Assembly (NCBI RefSeq): GCF_019263585.2
Contig: NZ_JADQDF010000001.1
Span: 6,578,501-6,642,500 of the forward strand
Reading direction: 5' to 3'
Origin: Pseudonocardia oceani
GTDB lineage: Bacteria; Actinomycetota; Actinomycetes; Mycobacteriales; Pseudonocardiaceae
Length of the DNA: 64,000 bases
Shown: piece after piece, positions 28,611 through 40,148 of the stretch
Numbering within the stretch: the first letter of the stretch is position 1
How the letters are laid out: the number at the start of each line of letters is the position of its first letter
Notes under the pieces: model-generated
What the model saw: only the letters and a program-made list of their open reading frames with translations
What the model was told of the DNA's origin: nothing
Database searches by the model: none
Position numbers and translations under genes: made by a program

Positions 28611-28629
28611 AGCGGAGGCTAGCCTCACC
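28611..28629. promoter_or_regulatory. DtxR/IdeR-type iron box between CoA-transferase and FhuF-like genes
   Basis: The core GAGGCTAGCCTC (28615-28626) is a perfect 12-base palindrome with the GGCTAGCC centre of the iron-box consensus. It sits 6 bases before the FhuF-like ATG, so it must overlap the transcription start or leader of that gene, and also the 5' end of the divergent transferase. Confidence 0.65.
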
Positions 28630-28632
28630 AAC

Positions 28633-29466
28633 ATGACGCGGACGCTGGCGACGGGACCTCTGCACTCCTCCGCCGAGCGCCTCGACGCGGCGATCGAGTG
28701 GCTGACGATCCGGGTGGGACTGCCCGGGGATGCCGCCACCGAGCCGGCCTGGGTCCGCTGCACCGACGTCGACGCCGCTTTCCTGGCCGGGTGGGAGGAG
28801 CGGATGGTCGGGGCGGTCACCCGCCTCTACGGCCGCACGCACCCGATGACCGTCAGCGGGTTCTGCCTCGACGGCTACGCCGGGCTGCCCGGCCAGATCG
28901 GGGGCGCGCTGTTCCGGCTGGCCCGCCGGGTGCCGCGCGTCGACCGCGGGTCGCTGGCGTTCCGCTGCCATCCCGAGGAGCACCACCCCGACGGCATCGC
29001 GCTGCTCGACCCCCGTTTCTGGTGCCTGCCCGGCGACCCCGACGCCGACCACCCGGCCGCCACCGTCGTCGCCGACGAGGCGGAGCTCGCCGCGGTGCTG
29101 CGTGCGCAGGTCCGGGCGCACGCCGACGAGTTCCTCGCGGGCTACCACGGCGTCGCCCGGCTCCCCCGGCGCGGGCTGCTGGGCGCGTTCTACGACGGCC
29201 TGGACACCGGCGTCTGGTTCGGCGGCGACCCCGAGGACCTCGCGTCCATCGCGGAGGCGGCCGTCGTCCTGCCCGGCGGCACCGCCGAGTTCCCCGACCC
29301 GTCCTCGCTCTACCGCTTCGTCGACGTGCAGGACCGCGAGCACATCAGCAGGCGCCGGGTCGGGTGCTGCTACTACTTCAAGGTCTCCGACGAGGGCGTG
29401 GCCTGCTCGACGTGCCCGCGCGTCGACGACGCGGAGCGGGTGCGGCGGTACTCGGAGCTGCCGTAG
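28633..29466 (+). CDS. FhuF-like ferric-siderophore reductase, [2Fe-2S]
   Basis: 277 residues. The C-terminal signature of FhuF/siderophore reductases is present: two adjacent cysteines (C245, C246 in VGCCYYF) and a CxxC pair (C258 and C261 in ACSTCPR), which bind a 2Fe-2S cluster. The enzyme would release iron from an imported ferric siderophore by reduction in the cytoplasm. ATG 28633 was chosen; the frame is open far upstream but upstream sequence lies within the divergent gene. An iron box overlaps the leader. The next gene downstream is a siderophore-interacting FAD reductase, and palindromic repeats lie between them. Confidence 0.85.
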   Translation: MTRTLATGPLHSSAERLDAAIEWLTIRVGLPGDAATEPAWVRCTDVDAAFLAGWEERMVGAVTRLYGRTHPMTVSGFCLDGYAGLPGQIGGALFRLARRVPRVDRGSLAFRCHPEEHHPDGIALLDPRFWCLPGDPDADHPAATVVADEAELAAVLRAQVRAHADEFLAGYHGVARLPRRGLLGAFYDGLDTGVWFGGDPEDLASIAEAAVVLPGGTAEFPDPSSLYRFVDVQDREHISRRRVGCCYYFKVSDEGVACSTCPRVDDAERVRRYSELP

Positions 29467-29473
29467 GGGCACC

Positions 29474-29530
29474 GGAGCGCGTTCCGCGGAACGCGCTCCA
29501 CCGTCGGCCGAGCGTTCCGCGGAACGCTCG
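29474..29530. repeat. Two copies of the GTTCCGCGGAAC palindrome, each extended
   Basis: The first copy extends to a perfect 26-base palindrome (29474-29499) with GGAGCGC and GCGCTCC flanks. The second extends to 22 bases (29509-29530) with CGAG and CTCG flanks. The 16-base cores at 29479 and 29512 start exactly 33 bases apart, the same period as the array in the ligase gene. They fill most of the gap between the FhuF-like and SIP genes and could also act as a transcript hairpin. Confidence 0.85.
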
Positions 29531-29552
29531 CCGCGCCGCCGCGCCGAGCAGG

Positions 29553-29571
29553 AGTAAGGTCGGCCTTACTT
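29553..29571 (+). promoter_or_regulatory. DtxR/IdeR-type iron box upstream of the SIP gene
   Basis: GTAAGG-TCGG-CCTTAC is a 6-base dyad matching the TTAGG...CCTAA layout of actinobacterial iron boxes. It ends 19 bases before the ATG at 29591 and follows two palindromic repeats. Binding would repress the downstream gene when iron is plentiful. Confidence 0.65.
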
Positions 29572-29590
29572 CCTTTCCGGCGACGAGGAG

Positions 29591-30388
29591 ATGCCCGTGT
29601 ACGGCCGTGTCGAGCAGGTCCAGCAGCTGACCCCGCACCTGGTGCGCGTGGTCCTCGGCGGTGAGGGGCTCGACGGGTTCGCCGCGGGCGAGTTCACCGA
29701 CCACTACGTCAAGCTCGCCTTCCCCCCGCCCGGCGCGCCGTACGCGGTGCCGTTCGACGCCGCGGAGGTCCGGGCGACGCTGCCGCGCGAGCAGTGGCCG
29801 GTGATGCGCACCTACACCGTGCGGTCCTGGGACGACGGGAAGCTCACGATCGACTTCGTCGTGCACGGTGACACCGGCATCGCGGGGCCGTGGGCGCAGG
29901 CCGCGAAGCCCGGCGACCTGCTCGCCCTGCGCGGCCCCGGCGGCGCCTTCCGTCCCGACCCCGAGGCCGACTGGCACCTCATGGCCGGCGACGAGAGCGC
30001 CGTTCCCGCGATCGCGGCGTCGCTCGCGCGCGTGCCCGAAGGGGTGCCGGTGCACGTGTTCCTCGAGGTCGACGGGCCCGCCGACGAGATGGACCTGACC
30101 TCCCCCGGCGCGCTGTCGATCAACTGGCTGCACCGCGACGCCGACCCCGGCGCGCCCGACCTCCTGCTGCGCGCCGTCGAGAAGCTCGAGTTCCCGACCG
30201 GGCGGATGTGCGGGTTCGTGCACGGCGAGGCCGTCGCCACGCGCGCTCTGCGCAAGCACCTGCTGGGCGAGCGCGCCGTGCCCCGGGCGAACCTGTCGGT
30301 GTCGGGGTACTGGCGCCGCACGTTCACCGAGGACGGCTGGCAGTCGAGCAAGGCCGACTGGAACCGCGAGGTGGAGGCCGACGTCTGA
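29591..30388 (+). CDS. Siderophore-interacting protein (FAD-dependent ferric-siderophore reductase)
   Basis: 265 residues, matching the ViuB/SIP family. The FAD-binding barrel has RTYTVRSWD (about residues 78-86). The C-terminal NAD(P)H domain has HLMAGDESAVPAIAASLARVP, GRMCGFVHGEAVATRALRKHL and a terminal VSGYWRR. It reduces Fe(III)-siderophores using a reduced nicotinamide cofactor. GAGGAG directly precedes the ATG. An iron box immediately upstream and the neighbouring FhuF-like gene point to a shared iron-scavenging role. Confidence 0.93.
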   Translation: MPVYGRVEQVQQLTPHLVRVVLGGEGLDGFAAGEFTDHYVKLAFPPPGAPYAVPFDAAEVRATLPREQWPVMRTYTVRSWDDGKLTIDFVVHGDTGIAGPWAQAAKPGDLLALRGPGGAFRPDPEADWHLMAGDESAVPAIAASLARVPEGVPVHVFLEVDGPADEMDLTSPGALSINWLHRDADPGAPDLLLRAVEKLEFPTGRMCGFVHGEAVATRALRKHLLGERAVPRANLSVSGYWRRTFTEDGWQSSKADWNREVEADV

Positions 30389-30412
30389 GCCGGCCCCTTC
30401 CCCGCTCCGCCC

Positions 30413-33238
30413 TCACTCCTGGGTGATCCGACCCAGGGTGACCACCTCGGCCAGCCCGGCCCGCACGCCGTCCACGAACACGTCCGGCTCCGTGACGGCC
30501 GCGTCGTCGAGCACGATCCCGATGCACGCGGTGCCGTCGTGGACCACCATCGTCACGGTCGCGGCGCAGCCGGCCAGCGGGCCGAGCGGGTAGAGCCGCG
30601 TGATGCGCGAGCCCGCGAACCAGACCGGGTGCCCGATGCCGGGCACCGACGCCACCTGCACGTCGGCGCCGGCCCCGAGGGGCCCGGACGGCCCGGTCGA
30701 GAGCACCAGCTCGCGCACGGCGCGGACGCGGTCGGCGGGGTCGGCGACGCTGAGCGGCGCGCGCACCACCGCGCCGGCCAGTCTTCCGCCCGCACCGTCC
30801 TGCGCGCCGAGCCCGACGGGCAGGCCGAGGGAGACGGTGGCCTCGCCGTCCTCCAGGGCGTCGTCGCCGATCCCGTCGATGCCGGCCCCGTCGACGTCGA
30901 CCCCGCAGTACCGGTGGTAGTCGCGCAGCGCGCCGAGCACGGCGGCGAGGAAGCCGTCGGTCGGGGACCCGCCCGCCGCCGCGGCACCCGCACGCAGGTC
31001 GGCGAGCGGCACCTCCAGCACCTCCACCCGCCGGATCCCGCCGCGACCGGCCAGGAGCGGCGCGCGCCGGCCCGTCAGGTCGGCGGGCGGGGCCAGGACG
31101 CGGGCGGCGGAGCGGACGAGGCCGGTGACGGTGCCGACCGGGCTTGCCACGACGTCGGCACCGAGCCGGGCCAGGGCCTCCACGGCCGACGGCGCGGCGA
31201 GCACCGGCGGAACGGGCGGCTCGGGGCGCTCCGGGTCGTGCTCGGCGGTGCGGCTGTGCAGCATCCCCATCAGCCGAACGGCGCCGACACCGTCGGTGAC
31301 GCTGTGGTGGATCTTCACCGCGTACCCCGCCGAACCGTCCTCCAGGCCCTCCACCAGCAGCGCCGCCCAGAGCGGGCGGCTGCGGTCGAGCGGCGCGGCG
31401 GCGAACTGCGCCACGGCGTCGAGGAGCTGGCGGGGCGAGCCGGGGGCGGCGAGGGTCACCCGGGTGACGTGGTGCTCCAGGTCGACGTCCTCGACGCCAG
31501 CCCACACCGGCGCCCCGGCCCCGAGCGCGGGCTCGGTGACGACCTGGCGCATCCGCGGCACCATTCGCGACGCCCACTCGTGCGCGGCGGCGAGCCGCCC
31601 GGGGTCCGGGGCGGGGTCGAGCAGCTCCAGCAGGGTGAGCGTCGAGCGGGCCGAGCCGGTGCGCCACACGGCGGCCGCGTCGGCGTCCATCTCCGCGGTC
31701 GTGCCCCACTCCAGCGGCTCGTGCACGGGCCCGGTCGGTCCGGTCGTGACCTCGACGCTGCCGCGCGGGGCGCCGACCTCCCGCTGGTCGAGCGCCGCGA
31801 GGTAGCCGTCACGGACCTCGGCGACGCGGGTGTCGAGCTCGTCGGCCCGCCAGTCCGAGGTGTCGACCGGCGGCAGGACGGTGACCTGGACCGTGCCCTC
31901 CCGGATCGTCGACGCGCCGCGCCACATCAGCTCGCCGGCGTTGTGGATCACGACAGGCACGATCGGCACGCCGGCCTGCATCGCGACGTGGAACGCGCCC
32001 TTCTTGAACGGGCCGAGCGCCGGGGTGACGCTGCGCGTGCCCTCCGGCGCGATGACCAGCGAGATCCCCTCGCGCAGGCGCTGGACGGCCGGTTCGAGGG
32101 CGGCCTTCGCGGCGGTGGTGTTGCCGCGGTCGACGAACGCGACGTCGGCCAGCCGGAACGCCGCGCCGAACCCGGGGATGCTCGCAGCCTCCTTCTTCGC
32201 CACCGCGGTGAACCCGCCGCGCAGCAGCTTCGCGAGCACGATGACGTCGAGCTGGCTCTGGTGGTTGAACAGGAATACCGCGGGGCGGTGCGAGACGAGG
32301 TGCTCGGCGCCGTGCACGTCGAGGGAGACCCCGGCCAGCGCGGTGCCGAGGTCACCGGCCAGGCCGAGGCCCAGGTCGACGGCGTCGCGGCGGCTGCCCT
32401 GCCCCAGGAGCTGGTTGACCGCACCGAGCGCCAGGCCCGCGCCGAACCCGCCCAGCGTGCCGCCGACCGCACCGAGCGCCCGGGCGACCTCCCGCGGCCC
32501 CGCCCGTCCGCGCGATCGGAACCGTGCGACCGGCCAGCCCTGCTCCGCGGCCTCGCGGGCCAGCCCGTCGCCGGGGTTGAGCGCGCGCGGACGCCCGACG
32601 GTGCGCAGGAACGGGACGTCCTCGTCGCCGTTGGAGTAGGCGTAGCTGCGGTCGAGGTCGACGCCGTGCCCCGGCGCGAACTCCCGCACCGCCGCGGCCT
32701 TCCCGGCGCGCCACAACGGGGGTCCGCCTGGCCGTCCGGTGCATAGCCCGTCGGCGAACGCCACCGGCGTGACCAGCACGTGCTCCACGCCCATCGCCCG
32801 CGCCGCCGGCTCCACCTGGAAGCGGGTGGCGCTGGAGGCGAGCACGACGGTGTGCCCGGCGCGGCGGTGCGCGGCGACCAGGCGCCAGGCCTCCGGGTAG
32901 AGCGAGCCGGCGACGCCCTGGCGCCACAGCCGCTCCCCCAGCTCCGTGAGCTCGTCCTCGCTGCGTCCCGCCCACGCGCGCATGCCGAGGACGAAGAACC
33001 GCTCGAAGTCCTCCTCGGTCGTGAGCCCGCGCATGCCGATGAGCAGCATCCGGCCCAGGTCGACCGGCACGACGTGCCCGGAGCGGACGTGGTGGCGCGC
33101 GAAGGCGCCGAGGGAGAAGCCGTCGATCAGGGTGCCGTCGAAGTCGAAGAACGCGCCGACCTCCGGGCCCTGCGGCCCGTCGTCGACGTCGGCGATGAGG
33201 TCGGCCTCGGTCCAGGCCGCGCGGTCAGGGTGCGACAC
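30413..33238 (-). CDS. Triple fusion: HAD phosphatase - PlsC acyltransferase - WS/DGAT acyltransferase
   Basis: 941 residues in one frame. Residues 30-230 are a HAD-IB phosphatase (DFDGTLIDG near 32, LASSATRFQVEP, YSNGDEDVPFL). Residues about 290-490 are 1-acylglycerol-3-phosphate acyltransferase: FNHQSQLD near 324 gives the NHx4D motif, and IAPEGTRS is near 398. Residues about 505-941 are a full-length wax-ester synthase/DGAT domain with catalytic HHSVTDG near 644. In Mycobacterium tuberculosis the HAD-PlsC protein (Rv2483c) and the DGAT-like protein (Rv2484c) are separate adjacent genes beside plsB2; here they are joined. The chain could turn lysophosphatidate into triacylglycerol. GTG 33238 overlaps plsB by 14 bases. 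No stop or frameshift is seen at the junctions. Confidence 0.92.
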   Translation of the reverse strand: MSHPDRAAWTEADLIADVDDGPQGPEVGAFFDFDGTLIDGFSLGAFARHHVRSGHVVPVDLGRMLLIGMRGLTTEEDFERFFVLGMRAWAGRSEDELTELGERLWRQGVAGSLYPEAWRLVAAHRRAGHTVVLASSATRFQVEPAARAMGVEHVLVTPVAFADGLCTGRPGGPPLWRAGKAAAVREFAPGHGVDLDRSYAYSNGDEDVPFLRTVGRPRALNPGDGLAREAAEQGWPVARFRSRGRAGPREVARALGAVGGTLGGFGAGLALGAVNQLLGQGSRRDAVDLGLGLAGDLGTALAGVSLDVHGAEHLVSHRPAVFLFNHQSQLDVIVLAKLLRGGFTAVAKKEAASIPGFGAAFRLADVAFVDRGNTTAAKAALEPAVQRLREGISLVIAPEGTRSVTPALGPFKKGAFHVAMQAGVPIVPVVIHNAGELMWRGASTIREGTVQVTVLPPVDTSDWRADELDTRVAEVRDGYLAALDQREVGAPRGSVEVTTGPTGPVHEPLEWGTTAEMDADAAAVWRTGSARSTLTLLELLDPAPDPGRLAAAHEWASRMVPRMRQVVTEPALGAGAPVWAGVEDVDLEHHVTRVTLAAPGSPRQLLDAVAQFAAAPLDRSRPLWAALLVEGLEDGSAGYAVKIHHSVTDGVGAVRLMGMLHSRTAEHDPERPEPPVPPVLAAPSAVEALARLGADVVASPVGTVTGLVRSAARVLAPPADLTGRRAPLLAGRGGIRRVEVLEVPLADLRAGAAAAGGSPTDGFLAAVLGALRDYHRYCGVDVDGAGIDGIGDDALEDGEATVSLGLPVGLGAQDGAGGRLAGAVVRAPLSVADPADRVRAVRELVLSTGPSGPLGAGADVQVASVPGIGHPVWFAGSRITRLYPLGPLAGCAATVTMVVHDGTACIGIVLDDAAVTEPDVFVDGVRAGLAEVVTLGRITQE

Positions 33239-35543
33239 CGACGACCTCCCGCCGCGACGCCGCGTCCAGCTCGTCGATCGTGATCACGCGTCCCACCACG
33301 GCGCGCAGTCTGCTCGCCAGGTCCGCGCGCCGCAGAGCCAGCTCCTCCCGGCCGGGATCGACGAGGTCGAGGTTGCCGGCCAGGCGCAGGGCGCTCGCGA
33401 ACAGCTCGCGCGAGAGCGACTCCGGCCCGTGCAGGCGCCCCTGCAGCAGCATCTGCTGCCCGACGCCGCCGCACTCGTCGAGGAACTCCTTCTCCACGAT
33501 CGCGTTCCGCGGAACGCGCGCGGCGAGCCGTTCGGCCACGACGAGCTGGGCGTCGACGAAGGAGCGGAGCACGCGGTGCGCCATGAGGAACGGCGCGCGG
33601 GCCAGGATCGCGCGCCCGTCGTCGGCCTCCTCCCAGCCCGGGTCGAGGCGCTCGAGCTCGGCGGTGAGGCGGGCTCGGTAGGTGTCGCGGTCGGGGAAGA
33701 AGAACTCGAACTTGAGCAGGTCGCGCAGCGCGAACGCCTCGTCCCAGCGCTCGTCGGGCGGGCTGAGCAGCACGAGCTCGGCCAGGGCGCGGTCGACGAA
33801 GTGGTGGATGGCGCTGTTGCGGTAGAACGCGGCGACGAGGTGCTGCCCGCGCTCGATCGCGTGGACCGGCTCCTCCCCGCCCGCGTACGTCGTCACCACG
33901 TTGGACGCGGCCAGCGCGGCAAGCACGCCGCGGACGCCCGCGTCGGTGTCGAGGCGGTCGCCCCCGGGCCGGTCACCTCCGTGCCGGTCACCGCCCGGCG
34001 GCACCTCCCCGTGCGGCAGGCCGCGCTCGAGGACGTAGTCGCGGACGGGCGCGAGCACGCGGCGCACCTGACCGAGGGTCAGCGCGCGGTCGCGGACGCC
34101 GAGCAGCGCGAGCGTGACCAGCGCCGTCGCCGTGATCGGGGTGACACGGTTGATCCCGACGGCCACCTCGAACGCCGCCTTCTGCAGGGCCAGGCGCCGG
34201 TCCGGGCTGCTCGCGAGGGCGGCGCGCAGCGAGATCGGCTCGGCGAACCGGACCTGCGCGGTGCCGATCTGGCTGAGCTGGGCCTTCGCGTAGCGCGCGA
34301 GCCAGGCGAGCCCCTCGCCCTTCTTCGCCGCGCCCGCCTGCTCGGCCGCCATCGCGGCGACCTCACGGAGCTGGTCGTAGGTGATCGAGACCGGGACGAG
34401 GTGGACGTCGGACACGCGGTCGCGCTCGACGGCCTCCGCGACGTTGGCCAGCAGCCCGAACTTCGGCGAGCGCAGCTTGCCCGTGCGCGAGCGGCCGCCC
34501 TCCATGTACCACTCCAGGTTGAAGCGCTTGGAGAGCAGGAACCCGAAGTACTCCCGAACCGCGAGCTTGTAGATCTCGTCGTCGCCGAAGCTGCGCCGGA
34601 TGAACACGACACCGGCGCGCTTGGCCACCGGCCCGACCGGCCAGAAGCGCAGGTTCTCCCCACCCAGGACGTGGTTGCGCGGGAAGTCGTGCTCGGCGAG
34701 GACGTCGGCGAGCAGCAGCGGGTCGGCGTAGGAGCGGTGGCTGGGCAGGAACACCAGCGCGTCGCGGCGGTTGAGCTCGCGCAGCCGCTCCAGGCCGGCG
34801 GTGTCGACCTGCACGTCCCACGCTCGGGCGTGCAGCGGCCGCAGGGCACCGGTGAGGAGGTCGACGGCCATCGGGCTCATCGACGCGACCAGCGTCTGCA
34901 GGTCGGTGCGCGCCTTCGCCGCCACCTCGGCCTCGGGCAGTTCGAGGCGTTCGGCCAGCGCGGTGACCTCGTGGCGGAACGACGTCGTGTCCTCGATCAT
35001 CTCGACGATGTGCTTGGGCACCTTGTAGCGGTCGCCGACCAGCGCGCGCTCGGCGCGTTCGAGCGCCAGCGTGGCCTGACCGGCGACGAACCGGGCCAGG
35101 TCCCCGTCACCGGAGCCGGCGCCGTTGTGGCGGGCCCGCAGGTCGGAGACGGTCGCGGGCTCGGCGACGACGACGGGCGCCCGGTCGGGCTCGCGGCGGG
35201 CGATCCGGGCGTGCAGCCGGGCGGGCGGACGGCGGGGGTCGGTGAACGAGGCGAGGTCGGCCCAGCGGACGCGGCGCACGCCGTTGCGCTCCTTGGGCAG
35301 CCAGGCCACCCGCGCGGCGGTGACGACCGTGGCGCCGTCGGCCTCGGCCAGCGGGCGGGTCAGCGCGGGGGCGTGCAGCGGCAGAACCTGTGACGGCTCG
35401 AGCCCGTTCTCCCGCGCCCACTGCGCGATGAGCGACCGCTCGGTCTCGCTCGTCGCCTCCACCAGCAGGATCGTCGGCACGCCGGAGCCCTCCGTCGCAC
35501 CGACCGTTGCCTGCGTCGGCCCGGCCTCCGTCGCGATACCCAT
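33225..35543 (-). CDS. plsB: Glycerol-3-phosphate 1-O-acyltransferase PlsB
   Basis: 772 residues from ATG 35543, supported by GGAGGAG just upstream; an in-frame start at 35612 would add 23 residues. The acyltransferase core has LPSHRSYADPLL (HX4D motif, about residue 270), GGENLRFWPVG, IRRSFGDD, and YMEGGRSRTGKLRSPKFG. It places the first acyl chain on glycerol-3-phosphate. It is followed by the HAD-PlsC-DGAT fusion in an overlapping arrangement, which fits a complete triacylglycerol operon. A copy of the 16-base palindrome lies inside the C-terminal part and reads as RVPRNAI in frame, between two segments otherwise conserved in character. A Gly/Asp/Arg/His-rich insertion near residue 520 (RHGGDRPGGDR) is also unusual. 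Confidence 0.94.
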   Translation of the reverse strand: MGIATEAGPTQATVGATEGSGVPTILLVEATSETERSLIAQWARENGLEPSQVLPLHAPALTRPLAEADGATVVTAARVAWLPKERNGVRRVRWADLASFTDPRRPPARLHARIARREPDRAPVVVAEPATVSDLRARHNGAGSGDGDLARFVAGQATLALERAERALVGDRYKVPKHIVEMIEDTTSFRHEVTALAERLELPEAEVAAKARTDLQTLVASMSPMAVDLLTGALRPLHARAWDVQVDTAGLERLRELNRRDALVFLPSHRSYADPLLLADVLAEHDFPRNHVLGGENLRFWPVGPVAKRAGVVFIRRSFGDDEIYKLAVREYFGFLLSKRFNLEWYMEGGRSRTGKLRSPKFGLLANVAEAVERDRVSDVHLVPVSITYDQLREVAAMAAEQAGAAKKGEGLAWLARYAKAQLSQIGTAQVRFAEPISLRAALASSPDRRLALQKAAFEVAVGINRVTPITATALVTLALLGVRDRALTLGQVRRVLAPVRDYVLERGLPHGEVPPGGDRHGGDRPGGDRLDTDAGVRGVLAALAASNVVTTYAGGEEPVHAIERGQHLVAAFYRNSAIHHFVDRALAELVLLSPPDERWDEAFALRDLLKFEFFFPDRDTYRARLTAELERLDPGWEEADDGRAILARAPFLMAHRVLRSFVDAQLVVAERLAARVPRNAIVEKEFLDECGGVGQQMLLQGRLHGPESLSRELFASALRLAGNLDLVDPGREELALRRADLASRLRAVVGRVITIDELDAASRREVVGVAP
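33502..33517. repeat. 16-base palindrome copy inside plsB
   Basis: Exact GCGTTCCGCGGAACGC, flanked by one further complementary base on each side. It is read in frame on the minus strand as part of RVPRNAIV near the C-terminus of PlsB. Confidence 0.9.
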
Positions 35544-35663
35544 CCGCGCTCCTCCCGTACTGCCGTACCGACCCGCTGTCCTGGCGATCGCCACCTGCTC
35601 CCGGCGATCCACCCATCCTGTCGCATCCGGTGATCGCGGTCACCCAACGGTGATCACTGCGGT

Positions 35664-35679
35664 GCGTTCCGCGGAACGC
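35664..35679. repeat. 16-base palindrome copy upstream of the DUF222-HNH gene
   Basis: Exact GCGTTCCGCGGAACGC in the 229-base gap between plsB and the divergent HNH gene, 93 bases before that gene's start. It could affect either promoter. Confidence 0.9.
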
Positions 35680-35772
35680 GGACCTGTGGACAACTGCGAT
35701 CGGCGCGACGGGGAGTGTCGGTGGGCGGCGCCATCGTCAGGGCACGTGTTCGAGACGACCCTGGAGGCCCCC

Positions 35773-37485
35773 GTGATCCCGACCGTCCTGCCCACCCCCG
35801 TCGACCCCGTCCTGACGCTGCCCCAGCTGGAGCGGGAGCTGCTCGGCCTCGCCGGGCGCCTGGCCGCGGCGCAGTCGCAGTTCCTGACCCTGCTCGCCGA
35901 GTTCGACGACCGGGCGGGCTGGGCCGGGCCCGGCCTCAAGTCGTGCGCGCACTGGCTGAGCTGGCGGATCGGGATGAGCCTGCGCACCGCGCACGAGCAC
36001 GTGCGGGTCGCCCACGCCCTGCGCCGGTTGCCGCTGGTGGCCGAGGCGTTCGCGGCGGGGAAGCTCTCCTACTCGAAGGTGCGGGCGATCACCCGGGTCA
36101 CGGTGCTGCCGCCCGCCCCACCGCCGGAGCCTGCACCACTGCCCGATCCGCCCGGCACGGCCGCAGCTACCGGCTCCCCGCTCGCAGGATCCGCACCGGA
36201 CGCCGCCCGGGCCGGCGCGCCGGTGGAGGACGCCGCCGGCCCTCCGGACGCCACCGATGCCGTGTCGCCGGCGCTCCGGCCGTCCGGACCGCCTCCGCCG
36301 ACCGCCCCCGACGCCGAGCGGACCCTCCTGGCGCTCGCCCTCGCCGGTACCGCCAGTCATGTGGAGACCGTCGTCCGCGCCACGCGGCGGCAGCAGACCG
36401 ACGCGGCGCGGCTCTCGGCACGGCGCTCCTTGAGCTGGCGGTGGGCCGACGACGGGTCGCTGGTCGTCTCCGTGCGGCTCGCCCCGGCTGACGGGGCCGC
36501 CCTGATCGCCGCGATCGACGCGGCAGCCGCCCCTGCGCCGGCGCCGGTGCGCCACCCCGTGCCGCCCTCGCCGCCGGGCTGGCGGGAGCGGGCGGAGTCG
36601 GAGTACCCCGGCAGGGCCGTGGATCGGCTCGCCGCCCGTCGCGCCGACGCGCTCCTCTCGCTGGTCACGGCCCCGGCACCGCACGCCGACGACGAGTCCG
36701 GTCCCGGCGCTTCGCGCTCGACCGTCAGGCGCGGGCAGGCCGATGTCGTCGTGCAGGTCGACGTCACCGATGGCGCCGCGTCGATCGTCGGTGGACCCGA
36801 GATCGCGACGGCGACGGCGGAACGGCTTGCCTGCGACGCCCGGGCCCAGGTCCTGCTGCGCGACACCCGGCACAACCGCCTCTACCTGGGTCGACGACGC
36901 CGTCTGGCCTCGCCGGCGCAGATCGCCGCGCTGACCGTGCGCGACGCCGGGCGCTGCCGCTTCGCCGGCTGCACCCAGGCCCGGCACCTGCACGCCCACC
37001 ACGTCGTGCACTGGCTGCGCGCGGGCCGCACCGACCTCGACAACCTCGTCCTGCTCTGCGGGTTCCACCACACGCTGGTCCATGAGCGCGGTTTCGGCAT
37101 CCGCTGGACGGGCGACGGCTGGGAGTCGCTGCGCCCCGACGGCACCCCCGTCCCCGCCACGGGTGATCCGCTGGCGGGCAACGTCGAGAGGCTCATCGAG
37201 ATGCAGACCCGCGCCGAACTGAGGATCGACCCGCGTGGCCTCACGCCGTCATGGGGAGGCGAGCGGCTCGACCGCGACGCCGTGCTGCGGCTCCTGCTGC
37301 CCGACGGCGGAGCCGGAACCGGAAACGGGTACGACGAGCCGGACGACGACGAGGAAGGTGATCGCAGTGGCGATGGTGACCTGGGCACGAGCGGCCGGGT
37401 CGGAAACGTCCGGCGCGGGAACGACCAGCAGGGGCCCGACCAGCGGGAGCCCGACCGGCGCGGGCCCGGCCGGGACGTGGCGTGA
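35773..37485 (+). CDS. DUF222 / HNH endonuclease domain protein (13E12-like)
   Basis: 570 residues from GTG 35773, chosen because GGAGG lies 5 bases upstream; GTG 35746 is in frame too. The N-terminal DUF222 domain shows AQSQFLTLLAEFDDRAGW and GLKSCAHWLSWRIGMSLRTAHEHVRVAHAL. A Pro/Ala-rich stretch of about 60 residues interrupts it. The HNH nuclease domain has CRFAGCTQ, HLHAHHVVHW, DLDNLVLLCGFHHTLVH, with all H/N residues present. A low-complexity acidic/Arg/Gly tail (DEPDDDEEGDRSGDG) closes the protein. This family is multi-copy in actinobacteria and sometimes mobile; function unknown. Palindrome repeats flank the gene on both sides. Confidence 0.88.
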   Translation: MIPTVLPTPVDPVLTLPQLERELLGLAGRLAAAQSQFLTLLAEFDDRAGWAGPGLKSCAHWLSWRIGMSLRTAHEHVRVAHALRRLPLVAEAFAAGKLSYSKVRAITRVTVLPPAPPPEPAPLPDPPGTAAATGSPLAGSAPDAARAGAPVEDAAGPPDATDAVSPALRPSGPPPPTAPDAERTLLALALAGTASHVETVVRATRRQQTDAARLSARRSLSWRWADDGSLVVSVRLAPADGAALIAAIDAAAAPAPAPVRHPVPPSPPGWRERAESEYPGRAVDRLAARRADALLSLVTAPAPHADDESGPGASRSTVRRGQADVVVQVDVTDGAASIVGGPEIATATAERLACDARAQVLLRDTRHNRLYLGRRRRLASPAQIAALTVRDAGRCRFAGCTQARHLHAHHVVHWLRAGRTDLDNLVLLCGFHHTLVHERGFGIRWTGDGWESLRPDGTPVPATGDPLAGNVERLIEMQTRAELRIDPRGLTPSWGGERLDRDAVLRLLLPDGGAGTGNGYDEPDDDEEGDRSGDGDLGTSGRVGNVRRGNDQQGPDQREPDRRGPGRDVA

Positions 37486-37508
37486 GGTGCGGCGGACGAC
37501 GGTCGGGC

Positions 37509-37524
37509 AGCGTTCCGCGGAACA
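37509..37524. repeat. Imperfect 16-base palindrome copy downstream of the DUF222-HNH gene
   Basis: GCGTTCCGCGGAACAC matches the repeat at 15 of 16 positions, keeping the 12-base core intact. It lies 23 bases after the HNH gene stop, in the 208-base gap before the glycosyltransferase gene. The remainder of that gap shows no other feature. Confidence 0.8.
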
Positions 37525-37693
37525 CCGGAACGCCGCCGCCGGCGCCGCCCGACGACGGCCACCCAGCAGGCCGGGCGGGGTCCGCGAGCGATGATGGGGC
37601 TCCGATCGGGAGGCGCGATCGGGTGATCCGCCGGGTAGGGTCGGCGCCCGTCATCGCCCCCGCGGGGGCGCCACCGGACACCCCGGAGAGCCC

Positions 37694-40110
<2,417 letters not shown>

Positions 40111-40148
40111 CCGGACCCGTCCGACCCGGGACCTGCGAGAGTGGACCC

